43,418 bases of DNA from a virus: positions 1-43,418 of IMG/VR virus record IMGVR_UViG_3300046009_005620; one strand, written 5' to 3'. This document shows, one piece after another, positions 15,503 through 20,464 of this stretch (position 1 is the first letter of the stretch; every line of letters begins with the position of its first letter). The position numbers and the translations under genes were made by a program. The notes beneath the pieces are model-generated. The model was not told the DNA's origin and made no database searches. It was given only the letters and a program-made list of their open reading frames with translations.

Positions 15503-15530
15503 GATAATATTTACTTAAAAAAATTGTATG

Positions 15531-15538
15531 TATAAATA
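15531..15538 (+). promoter_or_regulatory. T4-type late promoter TATAAATA
   Basis: Exact consensus, 47 bases before the lipoprotein ATG, just beyond the start of the divergent methyltransferase-like gene. Confidence 0.65.
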
Positions 15539-15585
15539 AAGCGTGGGCTTAATGCTCACATTTTCATTTAACCTAGGAGATAATA

Positions 15586-15780
15586 ATGAAGAACGTAATC
15601 GTAGCCGGCGTAGCCGCATTAGCATTAGTTGGTTGTGGTGCGAAGGAAGAAGCAGCAGTTGAAGCCGCCCCAGCGGTTGAAGCAGCTCCTGCCCCAGAAG
15701 CAGAAGTTGTAGAAGCAGCACCGGAAGCCCCAGCAGCCGAAGTTGCCGCTGAAGCAGCCCCAGCCGAAGCAGCCAAGTAA
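15586..15780 (+). CDS. Small Ala/Glu/Pro-rich lipoprotein
   Basis: 64 residues. N-terminal MKNVIVAGVAALALVGCG is a lipoprotein signal with lipobox LVGC, so Cys17 would be lipidated and the protein anchored in a membrane. The mature part is a low-complexity tail of Ala, Glu and Pro repeats (AAPAVEAAPAPEAE), probably an extended acidic stalk. Ribosome-binding site CTAGGAG before the ATG; exact late promoter upstream. Phages such as T5 use small lipoproteins to block receptors against superinfection; whether this one does is inference only. Confidence 0.8.
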   Translation: MKNVIVAGVAALALVGCGAKEEAAVEAAPAVEAAPAPEAEVVEAAPEAPAAEVAAEAAPAEAAK

Positions 15781-15791
15781 TTTTTACTTGA

Positions 15792-15799
15792 TATAAATA
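15792..15799 (+). promoter_or_regulatory. T4-type late promoter TATAAATA
   Basis: Exact consensus 12 bases after the lipoprotein stop. It is only 5 bases before an ATG at 15805, so the transcript would start at about that codon. Confidence 0.55.
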
Positions 15800-15804
15800 A
15801 AGTC

Positions 15805-15909
15805 ATGCTAACAAACTTACATATATGGCAAAGTATTTTTACCCGTGAAGAAATGGGTAAAAACCGTTGCGCCTATACTTCACCAAGAATTACAGGAGCA
15901 AAAGGATAA
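15805..15909 (+). CDS. Doubtful 34-residue frame or short RNA
   Basis: ATG 15805 to TAA 15909 gives MLTNLHIWQSIFTREEMGKN and 14 more residues, no family. No ribosome-binding site, and the late box is so close that the message would be leaderless. The same stretch contains the inverted repeat TTTTTACCC / GGGTAAAAA (15837-15861), so a short structured RNA running to the terminator at 15945-15973 is an equally good reading. Confidence 0.3.
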   Translation: MLTNLHIWQSIFTREEMGKNRCAYTSPRITGAKG

Positions 15910-15916
15910 CCGGAGT

Positions 15917-15934
15917 GTAAGTTGTTGATTTATA
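15917..15934 (+). repeat. Dispersed repeat, motif GTAAGTTGTTGATTTATA
   Basis: First of several copies. Near-identical copies lie at 33183-33199 and 36385-36402, and reverse-complement copies at 36361-36375 and 38103-38116. Role unknown. Confidence 0.6.
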
Positions 15935-15944
15935 AAGACTTTCG

Positions 15945-15973
15945 ACCCCGGGCATAAAAAACCCGGGGTTTTT
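15945..15973 (+). terminator. Rho-independent terminator
   Basis: ACCCCGGG stem, nine-base A-rich loop, CCCGGGGT, then five T. It also has an A-run on the left, so may work in both directions. It separates the lipoprotein unit from the tRNA promoter. Confidence 0.85.
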
Positions 15974-15985
15974 GTTTGTAGACTA

Positions 15986-16013
15986 TTGACTTAGATTGTT
16001 ACTAGTGTATAAT
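15986..16013 (+). promoter_or_regulatory. Sigma-70 promoter of the tRNA cluster
   Basis: TTGACT (15986-15991), 16-base spacer, TATAAT (16008-16013). It lies directly after a terminator and 216 bases before the first tRNA, with a structured leader between. Suggests early, host-polymerase transcription of the tRNA block. Confidence 0.75.
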
Positions 16014-16019
16014 GCTTAG

Positions 16020-16213
16020 ATAGAGTGTGAAGGGGAACGAGGCTCCGCGAGGCACTATAAACTTCTCGCAAACGGGCGGCGTAGGGGATCAAAGGGATGG
16101 CGAAAACTTCCCGAGTAAAATCCTAAATACAGAATATTATTCTGTAAGCATATACAAGAAAGAGGCCCTGTGCGCATGGCGCATAGAAAAGCACTGTGTA
16201 TGTTTACAGAACA
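16020..16213 (+). ncRNA. Structured leader RNA upstream of the first tRNA
   Basis: No plausible protein. A 14-bp helix with two wobble pairs joins 16142-16155 (CTGTAAGCATATAC) to 16196-16209 (GTGTATGTTTACAG). Inside is a TGCGC-ATG-GCGCA hairpin (16171-16183), and just upstream CAGAAT-ATT-ATTCTG. The 5' part is G/A-rich (GGGGAACGAGG, GGGCGGCGTAGGGGA). Promoter at 15986-16013. It may be processed from the tRNA precursor as an independent RNA. No known family recognised. Confidence 0.5.
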
Positions 16214-16229
16214 GTAAATAATGTAGTGC

Positions 16230-16305
16230 GCTCCTATAGCTCAGTTGGTAGAGCAACTGATTAGTAATCAGTAGGTCGGGAGTTCAAATCTCTCTGGGAG
16301 CACCA
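16230..16305 (+). tRNA. tRNA-Thr(AGT)
   Basis: Full cloverleaf with encoded CCA. Anticodon stem ACTGA/TCAGT and loop TTAGTAA give anticodon AGT. G1:C72 and C2:G71 fit threonyl identity. A34 in a bacterial-type tRNA other than Arg is unusual. Confidence 0.93.
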
Positions 16306-16319
16306 GTTTTTAGTTCTAT

Positions 16320-16395
16320 GTCCCCATCGTCTAGAGGCCTAGGACGCCGCCCTTTCACGGCAGCAACCGGGGTTCGAATCCCCGTGGGGACGCCA
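16320..16395 (+). tRNA. tRNA-Glu(TTC)
   Basis: Cloverleaf with CCA, loop CTTTCAC, acceptor GTCCCCA/TGGGGAC. Close to bacterial tRNA-Glu. Confidence 0.96.
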
Positions 16396-16466
16396 TATTC
16401 TTGGGGTAAGATGATACACAGGCATCATCACGATAGTTCGCGGGTGTGTGGGCGGCTATCACTTTT
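16396..16466 (+). other. Spacer between tRNA genes with two small hairpins
   Basis: 71 bases, no gene. GATGAT/ATCATC (16409-16428) and GATAG/CTATC (16432-16460) can pair. Possibly a processing signal; otherwise nothing seen. Confidence 0.35.
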
Positions 16467-16540
16467 GCCGGATAAGTGTTACGGAAGCACTGCGGTCTCC
16501 AAAACCGTAAGCGGGGGTTCGACTCCCTCATCCGGTGCCA
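16467..16540 (+). tRNA. tRNA-Trp(CCA)
   Basis: Loop CTCCAAA in stem GCGGT/ACCGT; acceptor closes with a G1:U72 wobble. CCA encoded. Confidence 0.93.
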
Positions 16541-16547
16541 TTTTTAT

Positions 16548-16621
16548 TGAGGTGTCGTCTAGTGGTAGGACAGCAGGTTTTGATCCTGCTTACCGTGGTT
16601 CGAATCCATGCACCTCAGCCA
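16548..16621 (+). tRNA. tRNA-Gln(TTG)
   Basis: Loop TTTTGAT in stem GCAGG/CCTGC, acceptor TGAGGTG/CACCTCA, discriminator G, CCA encoded. Confidence 0.96.
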
Positions 16622-16776
16622 ACTTGGTGACCTGCAGGCATGTCTGACGGGTTCATCCTATCAGTGTGAGGGCTTTTCCGTTTCGGTAGCACTGATTGAT
16701 ATATGAGGTAGAACGGAATGCACACCATGTGTAGTAACCATATGGTTAAGAACAAGCCTTTAATGGTAGTTACTAG
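16622..16776 (+). other. Non-coding stretch with a 7-bp hairpin
   Basis: No credible gene. ATCAGTG (16659-16665) pairs with CACTGAT (16689-16695), enclosing a T/C-rich loop; the rest shows only short repeats such as ACCATGTG/ACCATATGG. Perhaps part of a processed RNA. Confidence 0.35.
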
Positions 16777-16904
16777 TATAATGCGAGGTTGTCTGTTAGT
16801 AGCATGAATACAACAAATGGAAACAGAATAGTCTATGTTGCGTGGGGGCATAGATGAAACTAAATCAAGTTGTCTAGATGACACGGATTAGCCCACGCCT
16901 TTTT
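16777..16904 (+). ncRNA. Candidate small RNA with own -10 box and terminator
   Basis: A TATAAT (16777-16782) starts the element; the -35 is poor. GTTGT/ACAAC hairpin (16788-16814), then GCGTGGG (16840-16846) pairs with CCCACGC (16892-16898), enclosing a TGTC-TAGAT-GACA hairpin, followed by T5 (16900-16904). The last helix plus T-run reads as a terminator. No open frame. Size about 115 nt. No family recognised. Confidence 0.5.
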
Positions 16905-16949
16905 CTTTGACAATATTTTACAAATACTGTAAAGTATGATATATAGTTT

Positions 16950-17108
16950 TGTGAGAGTCCGAAAGCGAAGAGTTTAACCAACTACCTGGCTATCGAGGAT
17001 ATACCATTCTGTTGTTAGTTCTGGTCCCGATTATTAGGGTGTGCTGTGGTGGCACTGAAAACAACAGAGGGCGATCTGCCCTTGAACGGACCTGATAGCA
17101 CTCTCACA
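16950..17108 (+). ncRNA. Candidate multi-helix structured RNA
   Basis: Termini pair: TGTGAGAG (16950-16957) with CTCTCACA (17101-17108). Nested inside: GCTATC (16989) with GATAGC (17094); CTGTTGTT (17009) with AACAACAG (17060); hairpins GTGC/GCAC (17041-17055) and GGGC/GCCC (17069-17081). A TATGAT box (16935-16940) sits 10 bases before the 5' end. All helices fit one planar fold of about 159 nt. It lies between tRNA-Gln and tRNA-Ala. I checked for tmRNA, RNase P, SRP and hammerhead signatures and saw none. Confidence 0.55.
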
Positions 17109-17122
17109 CCTTATTTAAATAA

Positions 17123-17198
17123 GGGCGTGTAGCTCAGTTGGGAGAGCGCCAGCTTTGCAAGCTGGATGTCGCAAGTTCGATCCTTGTCACGTCCACCA
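17123..17198 (+). tRNA. tRNA-Ala(TGC)
   Basis: Loop TTTGCAA in stem CCAGC/GCTGG, CCA encoded. Acceptor pair 3 is G:U-like as needed for alanine identity (GGGCGTG/CACGTCC has the G3:U70 pair). Confidence 0.96.
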
Positions 17199-17205
17199 TT
17201 TTATG

Positions 17206-17213
17206 TATAAATA
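17206..17213 (+). promoter_or_regulatory. T4-type late promoter TATAAATA
   Basis: Exact consensus just 7 bases before the GTG at 17221, so a transcript from it would be nearly leaderless. Confidence 0.55.
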
Positions 17214-17220
17214 ACTGGTT

Positions 17221-17676
17221 GTGAAAAACTTATTTTTTATACTATTATTTCTAGTAAGCACTATCGCTAATTCAGAAACATTTAAACAACCCGATATACA
17301 ATATTGGGAAGGTTTAGTTTATGATTTTAGTAACGCTACCGCTTATGAGATTAACCAACCTATCATAAACAATTTTGAGATAGGTGTCATAGCAATTACT
17401 AGCCAACTTTATTGGGACTGTAATGGTTGCTATACAATCATACCTCAAAATTATGCGGCTAAATTGTCTAGACTTTTTAATATTAATGATGCTCTTAAAA
17501 TAAAAGTAGGCACAAATTACTGGACAAATAAAAGTATTATTTTTCCAGATCAGTATAACTTTGAATTAGGATTAAATTATTCTTATAAAGATCGTAGTAG
17601 CATACAGATCAAACATTATAGCAATCCTAATGACATTCATAATTTATATCAATTTTCTTTTGAACATAGATTCTGA
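17221..17676 (+). CDS. Exported beta-barrel-like protein, possibly PagL-type lipid A deacylase
   Basis: 151 residues from GTG 17221. MKNLFFILLFLVSTIANS is a signal peptide with cleavage near residue 18. The rest shows alternating strands and ends FSFEHRF, the aromatic C-terminus of outer-membrane proteins. IKHYSNPND (His132, Ser134, Asn135) near the end recalls the catalytic His-x-Ser-Asn of PagL lipid A 3-O-deacylase, where His and Ser lie in the last strands of a small barrel. A third acidic residue is less clear: Glu148 is 16 residues from His, compared with 14 in Pseudomonas PagL. Two Cys (CNGC) may form a disulfide. Flanked by tRNA-Ala and the initiator tRNA; no ribosome-binding site seen. 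Confidence 0.55.
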   Translation: MKNLFFILLFLVSTIANSETFKQPDIQYWEGLVYDFSNATAYEINQPIINNFEIGVIAITSQLYWDCNGCYTIIPQNYAAKLSRLFNINDALKIKVGTNYWTNKSIIFPDQYNFELGLNYSYKDRSSIQIKHYSNPNDIHNLYQFSFEHRF

Positions 17677-17677
17677 T

Positions 17678-17752
17678 TGCGGGATAGAGAAGTAGCAACT
17701 CGTCAGGCTCATAACCTGAAGATCGGCGGTGCAAATCCGTCTCCCGCTACCA
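17678..17752 (+). tRNA. Initiator-like tRNA-Met(CAT)
   Basis: Loop CTCATAA in stem TCAGG/CCTGA. Position 1 (T) cannot pair with position 72 (T), the hallmark of bacterial initiator tRNA. The stem carries only part of the usual GGG/CCC run. D-loop lacks GG and the T-loop reads TGCAAAT instead of TTCAAAT, so it is degenerate. CCA encoded. Starts 2 bases after the preceding CDS stop. Confidence 0.85.
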
Positions 17753-17757
17753 AGTTC

Positions 17758-17848
17758 TGAGTGTGAAAAATTTACAAAGGGTGGTATGTAATGGGGGAAT
17801 GTCCCTGTGAGGACCGGGATGCCCTACTAGCAACACTAGACACACTCA
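17758..17848 (+). ncRNA. Candidate structured RNA between tRNA-fMet and tRNA-Cys
   Basis: TGAGTGTG (17758-17765) pairs with CACACTCA (17841-17848), enclosing a G-rich core in which AGGG (17779) can pair with CCCT (17822) and GGGA with TCCC (17795-17805). 91 nt, same design (termini joined by an 8-bp helix) as the RNA at 16950-17108. No family recognised. Confidence 0.45.
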
Positions 17849-17857
17849 ATTTATATT

Positions 17858-17935
17858 GTGGAAGTGGTAGAGAGGCCCAATACAAAAGTCTGCAAAACTT
17901 TCCAGCCGTCGGTTCGAATCCGACCTTCCACTCCA
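17858..17935 (+). tRNA. tRNA-Cys(GCA)
   Basis: Loop CTGCAAA in stem AAAGT/ACTTT, acceptor GTGGAAG/CTTCCAC, CCA encoded. Confidence 0.94.
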
Positions 17936-17979
17936 AATTTTGCCGGAAAATGGCTGTGAGATATACCAGCCTAGTGTTC

Positions 17980-18245
17980 TTGACAGACGCAATTCTAGAC
18001 AAGTCCTATAGAGCAAACGGTAGCAGGGTGATTGCTATCCATAACGGCGTACTGAACGTGCAGTCTAATCAACTGCTAGTCTACCCAGACGATGAGAAGT
18101 GGCGTGATGTCCACAGGGTGGTTCCAGTCTAACCGAACTGGCGCTGGCAATGCGAAAATCCTCTTTGGTCGTGAAGTGGATGGAGGGACCGTGTGATGGC
18201 AGCAATGCTTGATAGTCTAAGTTACCACCGCAGAGAGGAAGCAAC
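17980..18245 (+). ncRNA. Candidate long structured RNA
   Basis: TTGACA (17980-17985) and a weak -10 (TCCTAT, 18004-18009) precede it. Local hairpins: GTCT/AGAC (18081-18092), GTGG/CCAC (18100-18115), CCAGT/ACTGG (18124-18141), and GGTAGC/GCTATC (18019-18040). A frame can be read across it (17791-18132) but it crosses tRNA-Cys and has no protein-like composition. About 250 nt between tRNA-Cys and tRNA-Tyr, ending in GAGAGGAAGCAAC. Boundaries are guesses. Confidence 0.4.
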
Positions 18246-18252
18246 TAATTTC

Positions 18253-18339
18253 GGACAGATGGGAGAGTGGCTAAATCCAATTGACTGTAAATCAATCACC
18301 CGACGGGTTACGCTAGTTCGAATCTAGCTCTGTCCACCA
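18253..18339 (+). tRNA. tRNA-Tyr(GTA)
   Basis: Class II tRNA with long variable arm; loop CTGTAAA in stem ATTGA/TCAAT; CCA encoded. Confidence 0.96.
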
Positions 18340-18353
18340 TTTTATGAGGTCAT

Positions 18354-18581
18354 ATGAAAAAGTTTATTCATGTCAACCAACACGTTATTCGTGCTAACAA
18401 AAAGAATGGCACTAATGATCCTGTTATCACTATAAAAGAAGGTAAAAAGAATACATACTGTCACAGAGTTCGTATCAACGGACCTAGTGAAGTGATGTAT
18501 AGTGGCAATGAAAAAACATTATTACCTTGCGGGGCAAGAGTAGCCATTGTCACAGAAAGTGAGATAGAGATATTAGAATAA
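18354..18581 (+). CDS. Hypothetical small protein, 75 aa
   Basis: Function not recognised. Basic N-terminal half (MKKFIHVNQHVIRANKKNG), a Tyr-Cys-His-Arg segment (KNTYCHRVRINGPS) and a C-terminal strand pattern (CGARVAIVTES) suggest a compact beta protein. GAGG at 18345-18348 precedes the ATG. Stops 11 bases before the thioesterase gene, so the two share a transcript. Confidence 0.7.
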   Translation: MKKFIHVNQHVIRANKKNGTNDPVITIKEGKKNTYCHRVRINGPSEVMYSGNEKTLLPCGARVAIVTESEIEILE

Positions 18582-18592
18582 CGGAGTATGAC

Positions 18593-18964
18593 ATGAGATT
18601 TTTGACAAGGAAGTTAGTCAAGCCAGGGGATCTGAATGCGAACAATACATTGTTTGGCGGACGCCTTATGGCTTGGGTTGACGAAGAGGCTGCGATCTAC
18701 GCTGCTATTGAGACAAGACATGAGAAGGTTGTAACTAAAAGTATTAGCGCCATCAATTTCATAGCCCCTGCTAAAAAGGGTGATGTTGTTGAAATTGGTG
18801 TAGCATTGAAACGTGTTGGTAAGACTAGTGTAACACTTGAAGTAAAAGTACGTAATCTAGTTACACAAAGTATTATCGTTGAAATTGATGAAATGGTTTT
18901 TGTATGCGTTGATGAAAACGGCAGACCAGTTCGTCATACATTAGGTAAAGCAAAGGGACAGTAA
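18593..18964 (+). CDS. Acyl-CoA thioesterase, YciA-like hotdog fold
   Basis: 123 residues. Hydrolyses acyl-CoA to free acid and CoA. The hotdog signature is clear: VKPGDLNANNTLFGGRLMAWVDEEAAIYA, with the Asn/Asp catalytic region (FGGxLMxWxDE), then KSISAINFIAPAKKGD and the strand VEIDEMVFVCVDENGRP. This matches YciA, which accepts a wide range of CoA esters and acts on membrane-related fatty acids. CGGAG precedes ATG 18593. The stop abuts tRNA-Ile with no spare base. A phage-borne metabolic gene that would affect lipid precursors, alongside the lipid-active genes at 24-26 kb. Confidence 0.9.
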   Translation: MRFLTRKLVKPGDLNANNTLFGGRLMAWVDEEAAIYAAIETRHEKVVTKSISAINFIAPAKKGDVVEIGVALKRVGKTSVTLEVKVRNLVTQSIIVEIDEMVFVCVDENGRPVRHTLGKAKGQ

Positions 18965-19040
18965 GGGACAATAGCTCAGTTGGTAGAGCAAAGTGTTGAT
19001 AACGCTTAGGTCCATGGTTCAAGCCCATGTTGTCCCACCA
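18965..19040 (+). tRNA. tRNA-Ile(GAT)
   Basis: Loop TTGATAA in stem AAGTG/CGCTT; CCA encoded. Begins directly after the thioesterase stop codon. Confidence 0.95.
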
Positions 19041-19054
19041 CATTTTGGAGTATT

Positions 19055-19348
19055 ATGAGCAAGTTTCGTTTTGAAGATTTACAACCGCATGTTGAGATGC
19101 TTATCGACGCCTTAGAAAATAAAGGCTCAAGTTCAAGCGGTACTCCGGATATTTTAGTATATCCTTATGCTGACAAGTATAGAGAAATGCTTAAGCAAAT
19201 CAGAGAAAAGAATGTTTCTAGATATTATCTAGACAGATTTTTAAATGAAACATTTGATGAAATCATGGAAGTAACAGTACAAAAGCATAGAGTAGAAAAC
19301 CTATTGCTAGCATTGCGTGTGTACTTCTATAAAGAATTCATGAAATAA
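19055..19348 (+). CDS. Hypothetical protein, 97 aa
   Basis: Unrecognised. Mostly helical pattern (LQPHVEMLIDALENKG, then KYREMLKQIREKNVSRYYLDRFLN, ENLLLALRVYFYKEF). The SSSSG linker separates an N-terminal helix from the rest. TTGGAG before ATG 19055. Stop abuts tRNA-Ser at base 19349. Could be a small adapter or regulator. Confidence 0.65.
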   Translation: MSKFRFEDLQPHVEMLIDALENKGSSSSGTPDILVYPYADKYREMLKQIREKNVSRYYLDRFLNETFDEIMEVTVQKHRVENLLLALRVYFYKEFMK

Positions 19349-19440
19349 GGAGACGTGGCTGAGTGGTCTAAAGCAGCAGGTTGCTAACCTGTCGTCGGGA
19401 GTAATCCTGACCGTTGGTTCAAATCCAACCGTCTCCGCCA
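19349..19440 (+). tRNA. tRNA-Ser(GCT)
   Basis: Class II, loop TTGCTAA in stem GCAGG/CCTGT, long variable arm, CCA encoded. No gap to the upstream stop codon. Confidence 0.95.
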
Positions 19441-19442
19441 GT

Positions 19443-19622
19443 TTATACAACAATATGAATTCGTTCTTGCTCTTTACGCCACATCATAAGATTACGTTGT
19501 ATCTCTTCAGGCGTGGTGCTTAGTAAACTACTATCACTAGGTTTTGGAAGTTTAGTATCATGATTATAGTATGTGTCTATGAGTGGCACATATTTGTTGT
19601 TTACTAAATTATTGACTTCCAT
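19443..19622 (-). CDS. Small reverse-strand protein, 59 aa
   Basis: Start ATG at 19620-19622, stop at 19443-19445. The protein reads MEVNNLVNNKYVPLIDTYYN, then a Pro/Ser linker and EEIQRNLMMWRKEQERIHIVV. Codon pattern and helix-like C-terminus look real. It fills the whole gap between tRNA-Ser and tRNA-Met and is one of few reverse-strand genes among the tRNAs. AATAAATA lies 13 bases upstream on its strand. No family recognised. Confidence 0.6.
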   Translation of the reverse strand: MEVNNLVNNKYVPLIDTYYNHDTKLPKPSDSSLLSTTPEEIQRNLMMWRKEQERIHIVV

Positions 19623-19636
19623 ATACTTATTTATTT

Positions 19637-19713
19637 GGTGAGGTAGCTCAGACGGTTAGAGCGATGGATTCATAACCCATAGGTCGGGAGTTCGATTCTC
19701 CCTCTCACCACCA
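19637..19713 (+). tRNA. tRNA-Met(CAT), elongator
   Basis: Loop TTCATAA in stem ATGGA/CCCAT (A31-C39 unpaired). Standard first acceptor pair (GGTGAGG/CTCACC). CCA encoded. Could be tRNA-Ile2 if C34 is lysidylated; elongator Met is my first choice. Confidence 0.9.
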
Positions 19714-19719
19714 GTATTC

Positions 19720-19796
19720 GGCTCGGTAGTTCAGTTGGTTAGAATATCGGCCTGTCACGCCGAGGGTCACGGGTTCAAGTCCCGTCCGAGTCGCCA
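19720..19796 (+). tRNA. tRNA-Asp(GTC)
   Basis: Loop CTGTCAC in stem TCGGC/GCCGA, discriminator G, CCA encoded. Confidence 0.97.
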
Positions 19797-19804
19797 ACTT
19801 TTAT

Positions 19805-19881
19805 GGTGGCCATCGTCAAGCGGTTAAGACCACGGGTTGTGATCCCGTTATTCGTGGGTTCGATTCCCACTGGTCACCCCA
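19805..19881 (+). tRNA. tRNA-His(GTG)
   Basis: Loop TTGTGAT in stem ACGGG/CCCGT; extra G at -1 opposite C73, as in histidine tRNAs. CCA encoded. Confidence 0.97.
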
Positions 19882-19886
19882 TTTTT

Positions 19887-19981
19887 GCCCCTGTAGTTTA
19901 ATGGTAGAACACCTGTCTTATACACAGGCTTTGGCGCCAGATTAGCGCACAGTGTCGGTTCGACTCCGGCCGGGGGTACCA
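19887..19981 (+). tRNA. tRNA with TAT anticodon and unusually long variable arm
   Basis: Acceptor GCCCCTG/CGGGGGT, anticodon stem CCTGT/ACAGG, loop CTTATAC (anticodon TAT, Ile AUA codon), T-stem GTCGG/CCGGC, CCA encoded. Between anticodon and T arms lie 25 bases with a GCGC/GCGC hairpin, where Ile tRNAs have 4-5. It may be class II-like or carry an inserted hairpin. Confidence 0.8.
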
Positions 19982-19986
19982 TATTA

Positions 19987-20063
19987 GCGCCCTTAGCTCA
20001 GTGGATTAGAGCATAACGCTACGGACGTTAGGGTCGGAGGTTCAAGTCCTTCAGGGCGCGCCA
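19987..20063 (+). tRNA. tRNA-Arg(ACG)
   Basis: Loop CTACGGA in stem TAACG/CGTTA; CCA encoded. Confidence 0.97.
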
Positions 20064-20064
20064 T

Positions 20065-20140
<76 letters not shown>

Positions 20141-20151
20141 TTTTAGTATTT

Positions 20152-20238
20152 GCCCAGATGGCGGAACTGGTAGACGCGATGGACTCAAAATCCATTTCCA
20201 TAAAAAGAGTGTGGGTTCGATTCCCTCTCTGGGCACCA
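20152..20238 (+). tRNA. tRNA-Leu(CAA)
   Basis: Class II with long variable arm, loop CTCAAAA in stem ATGGA/TCCAT; CCA encoded. Confidence 0.96.
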
Positions 20239-20243
20239 AATAT

Positions 20244-20272
20244 TTGATAAGTTCCGATATAACATTTATAAT
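20244..20272 (+). promoter_or_regulatory. Sigma-70 promoter inside the tRNA cluster
   Basis: TTGATA (20244-20249), exactly 17 bases, TATAAT (20267-20272), 32 bases before tRNA-Lys. Likely a second start for the distal tRNAs. Confidence 0.7.
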
Positions 20273-20303
20273 TGACGAAATGATTGTACATTTGCAAGAT
20301 TAC

Positions 20304-20379
20304 GGGACTATAGCTCAGTCGGTAGAGCAGCAGACTTTTAATCTGTTGGTCCAGGGTTCGAATCCCTGTGGTCCCACCA
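20304..20379 (+). tRNA. tRNA-Lys(TTT)
   Basis: Loop CTTTTAA in stem GCAGA/TCTGT; CCA encoded. Confidence 0.97.
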
Positions 20380-20384
20380 ATTTA

Positions 20385-20461
20385 GGCCCCGTAGCTCAGT
20401 TGGATAGAGCAACAGCCTTCTAAGCTGTGGGTCAGAAGTTCGAATCTTCTCGGGGTCGCCA
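20385..20461 (+). tRNA. tRNA-Arg(TCT)
   Basis: Loop CTTCTAA in stem ACAGC/GCTGT; CCA encoded. Confidence 0.97.
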
Positions 20462-20464
20462 TAT

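Noticed and set aside
15515-15806. Reverse-strand Ala/Ser-rich frames over the lipoprotein gene
   Set aside because: Shadow of the Ala/Glu repeat. The + strand frame has a lipobox, ribosome-binding site and late promoter.
16318-16647. 109-residue + strand frame across tRNA genes
   Set aside because: Runs through three tRNAs; composition is not protein-like.
16950-17108. Known RNA families (tmRNA, RNase P, SRP, hammerhead) for the structured RNA
   Set aside because: Their conserved cores are not visible; a CTGATAG near 17091 is not the hammerhead core.
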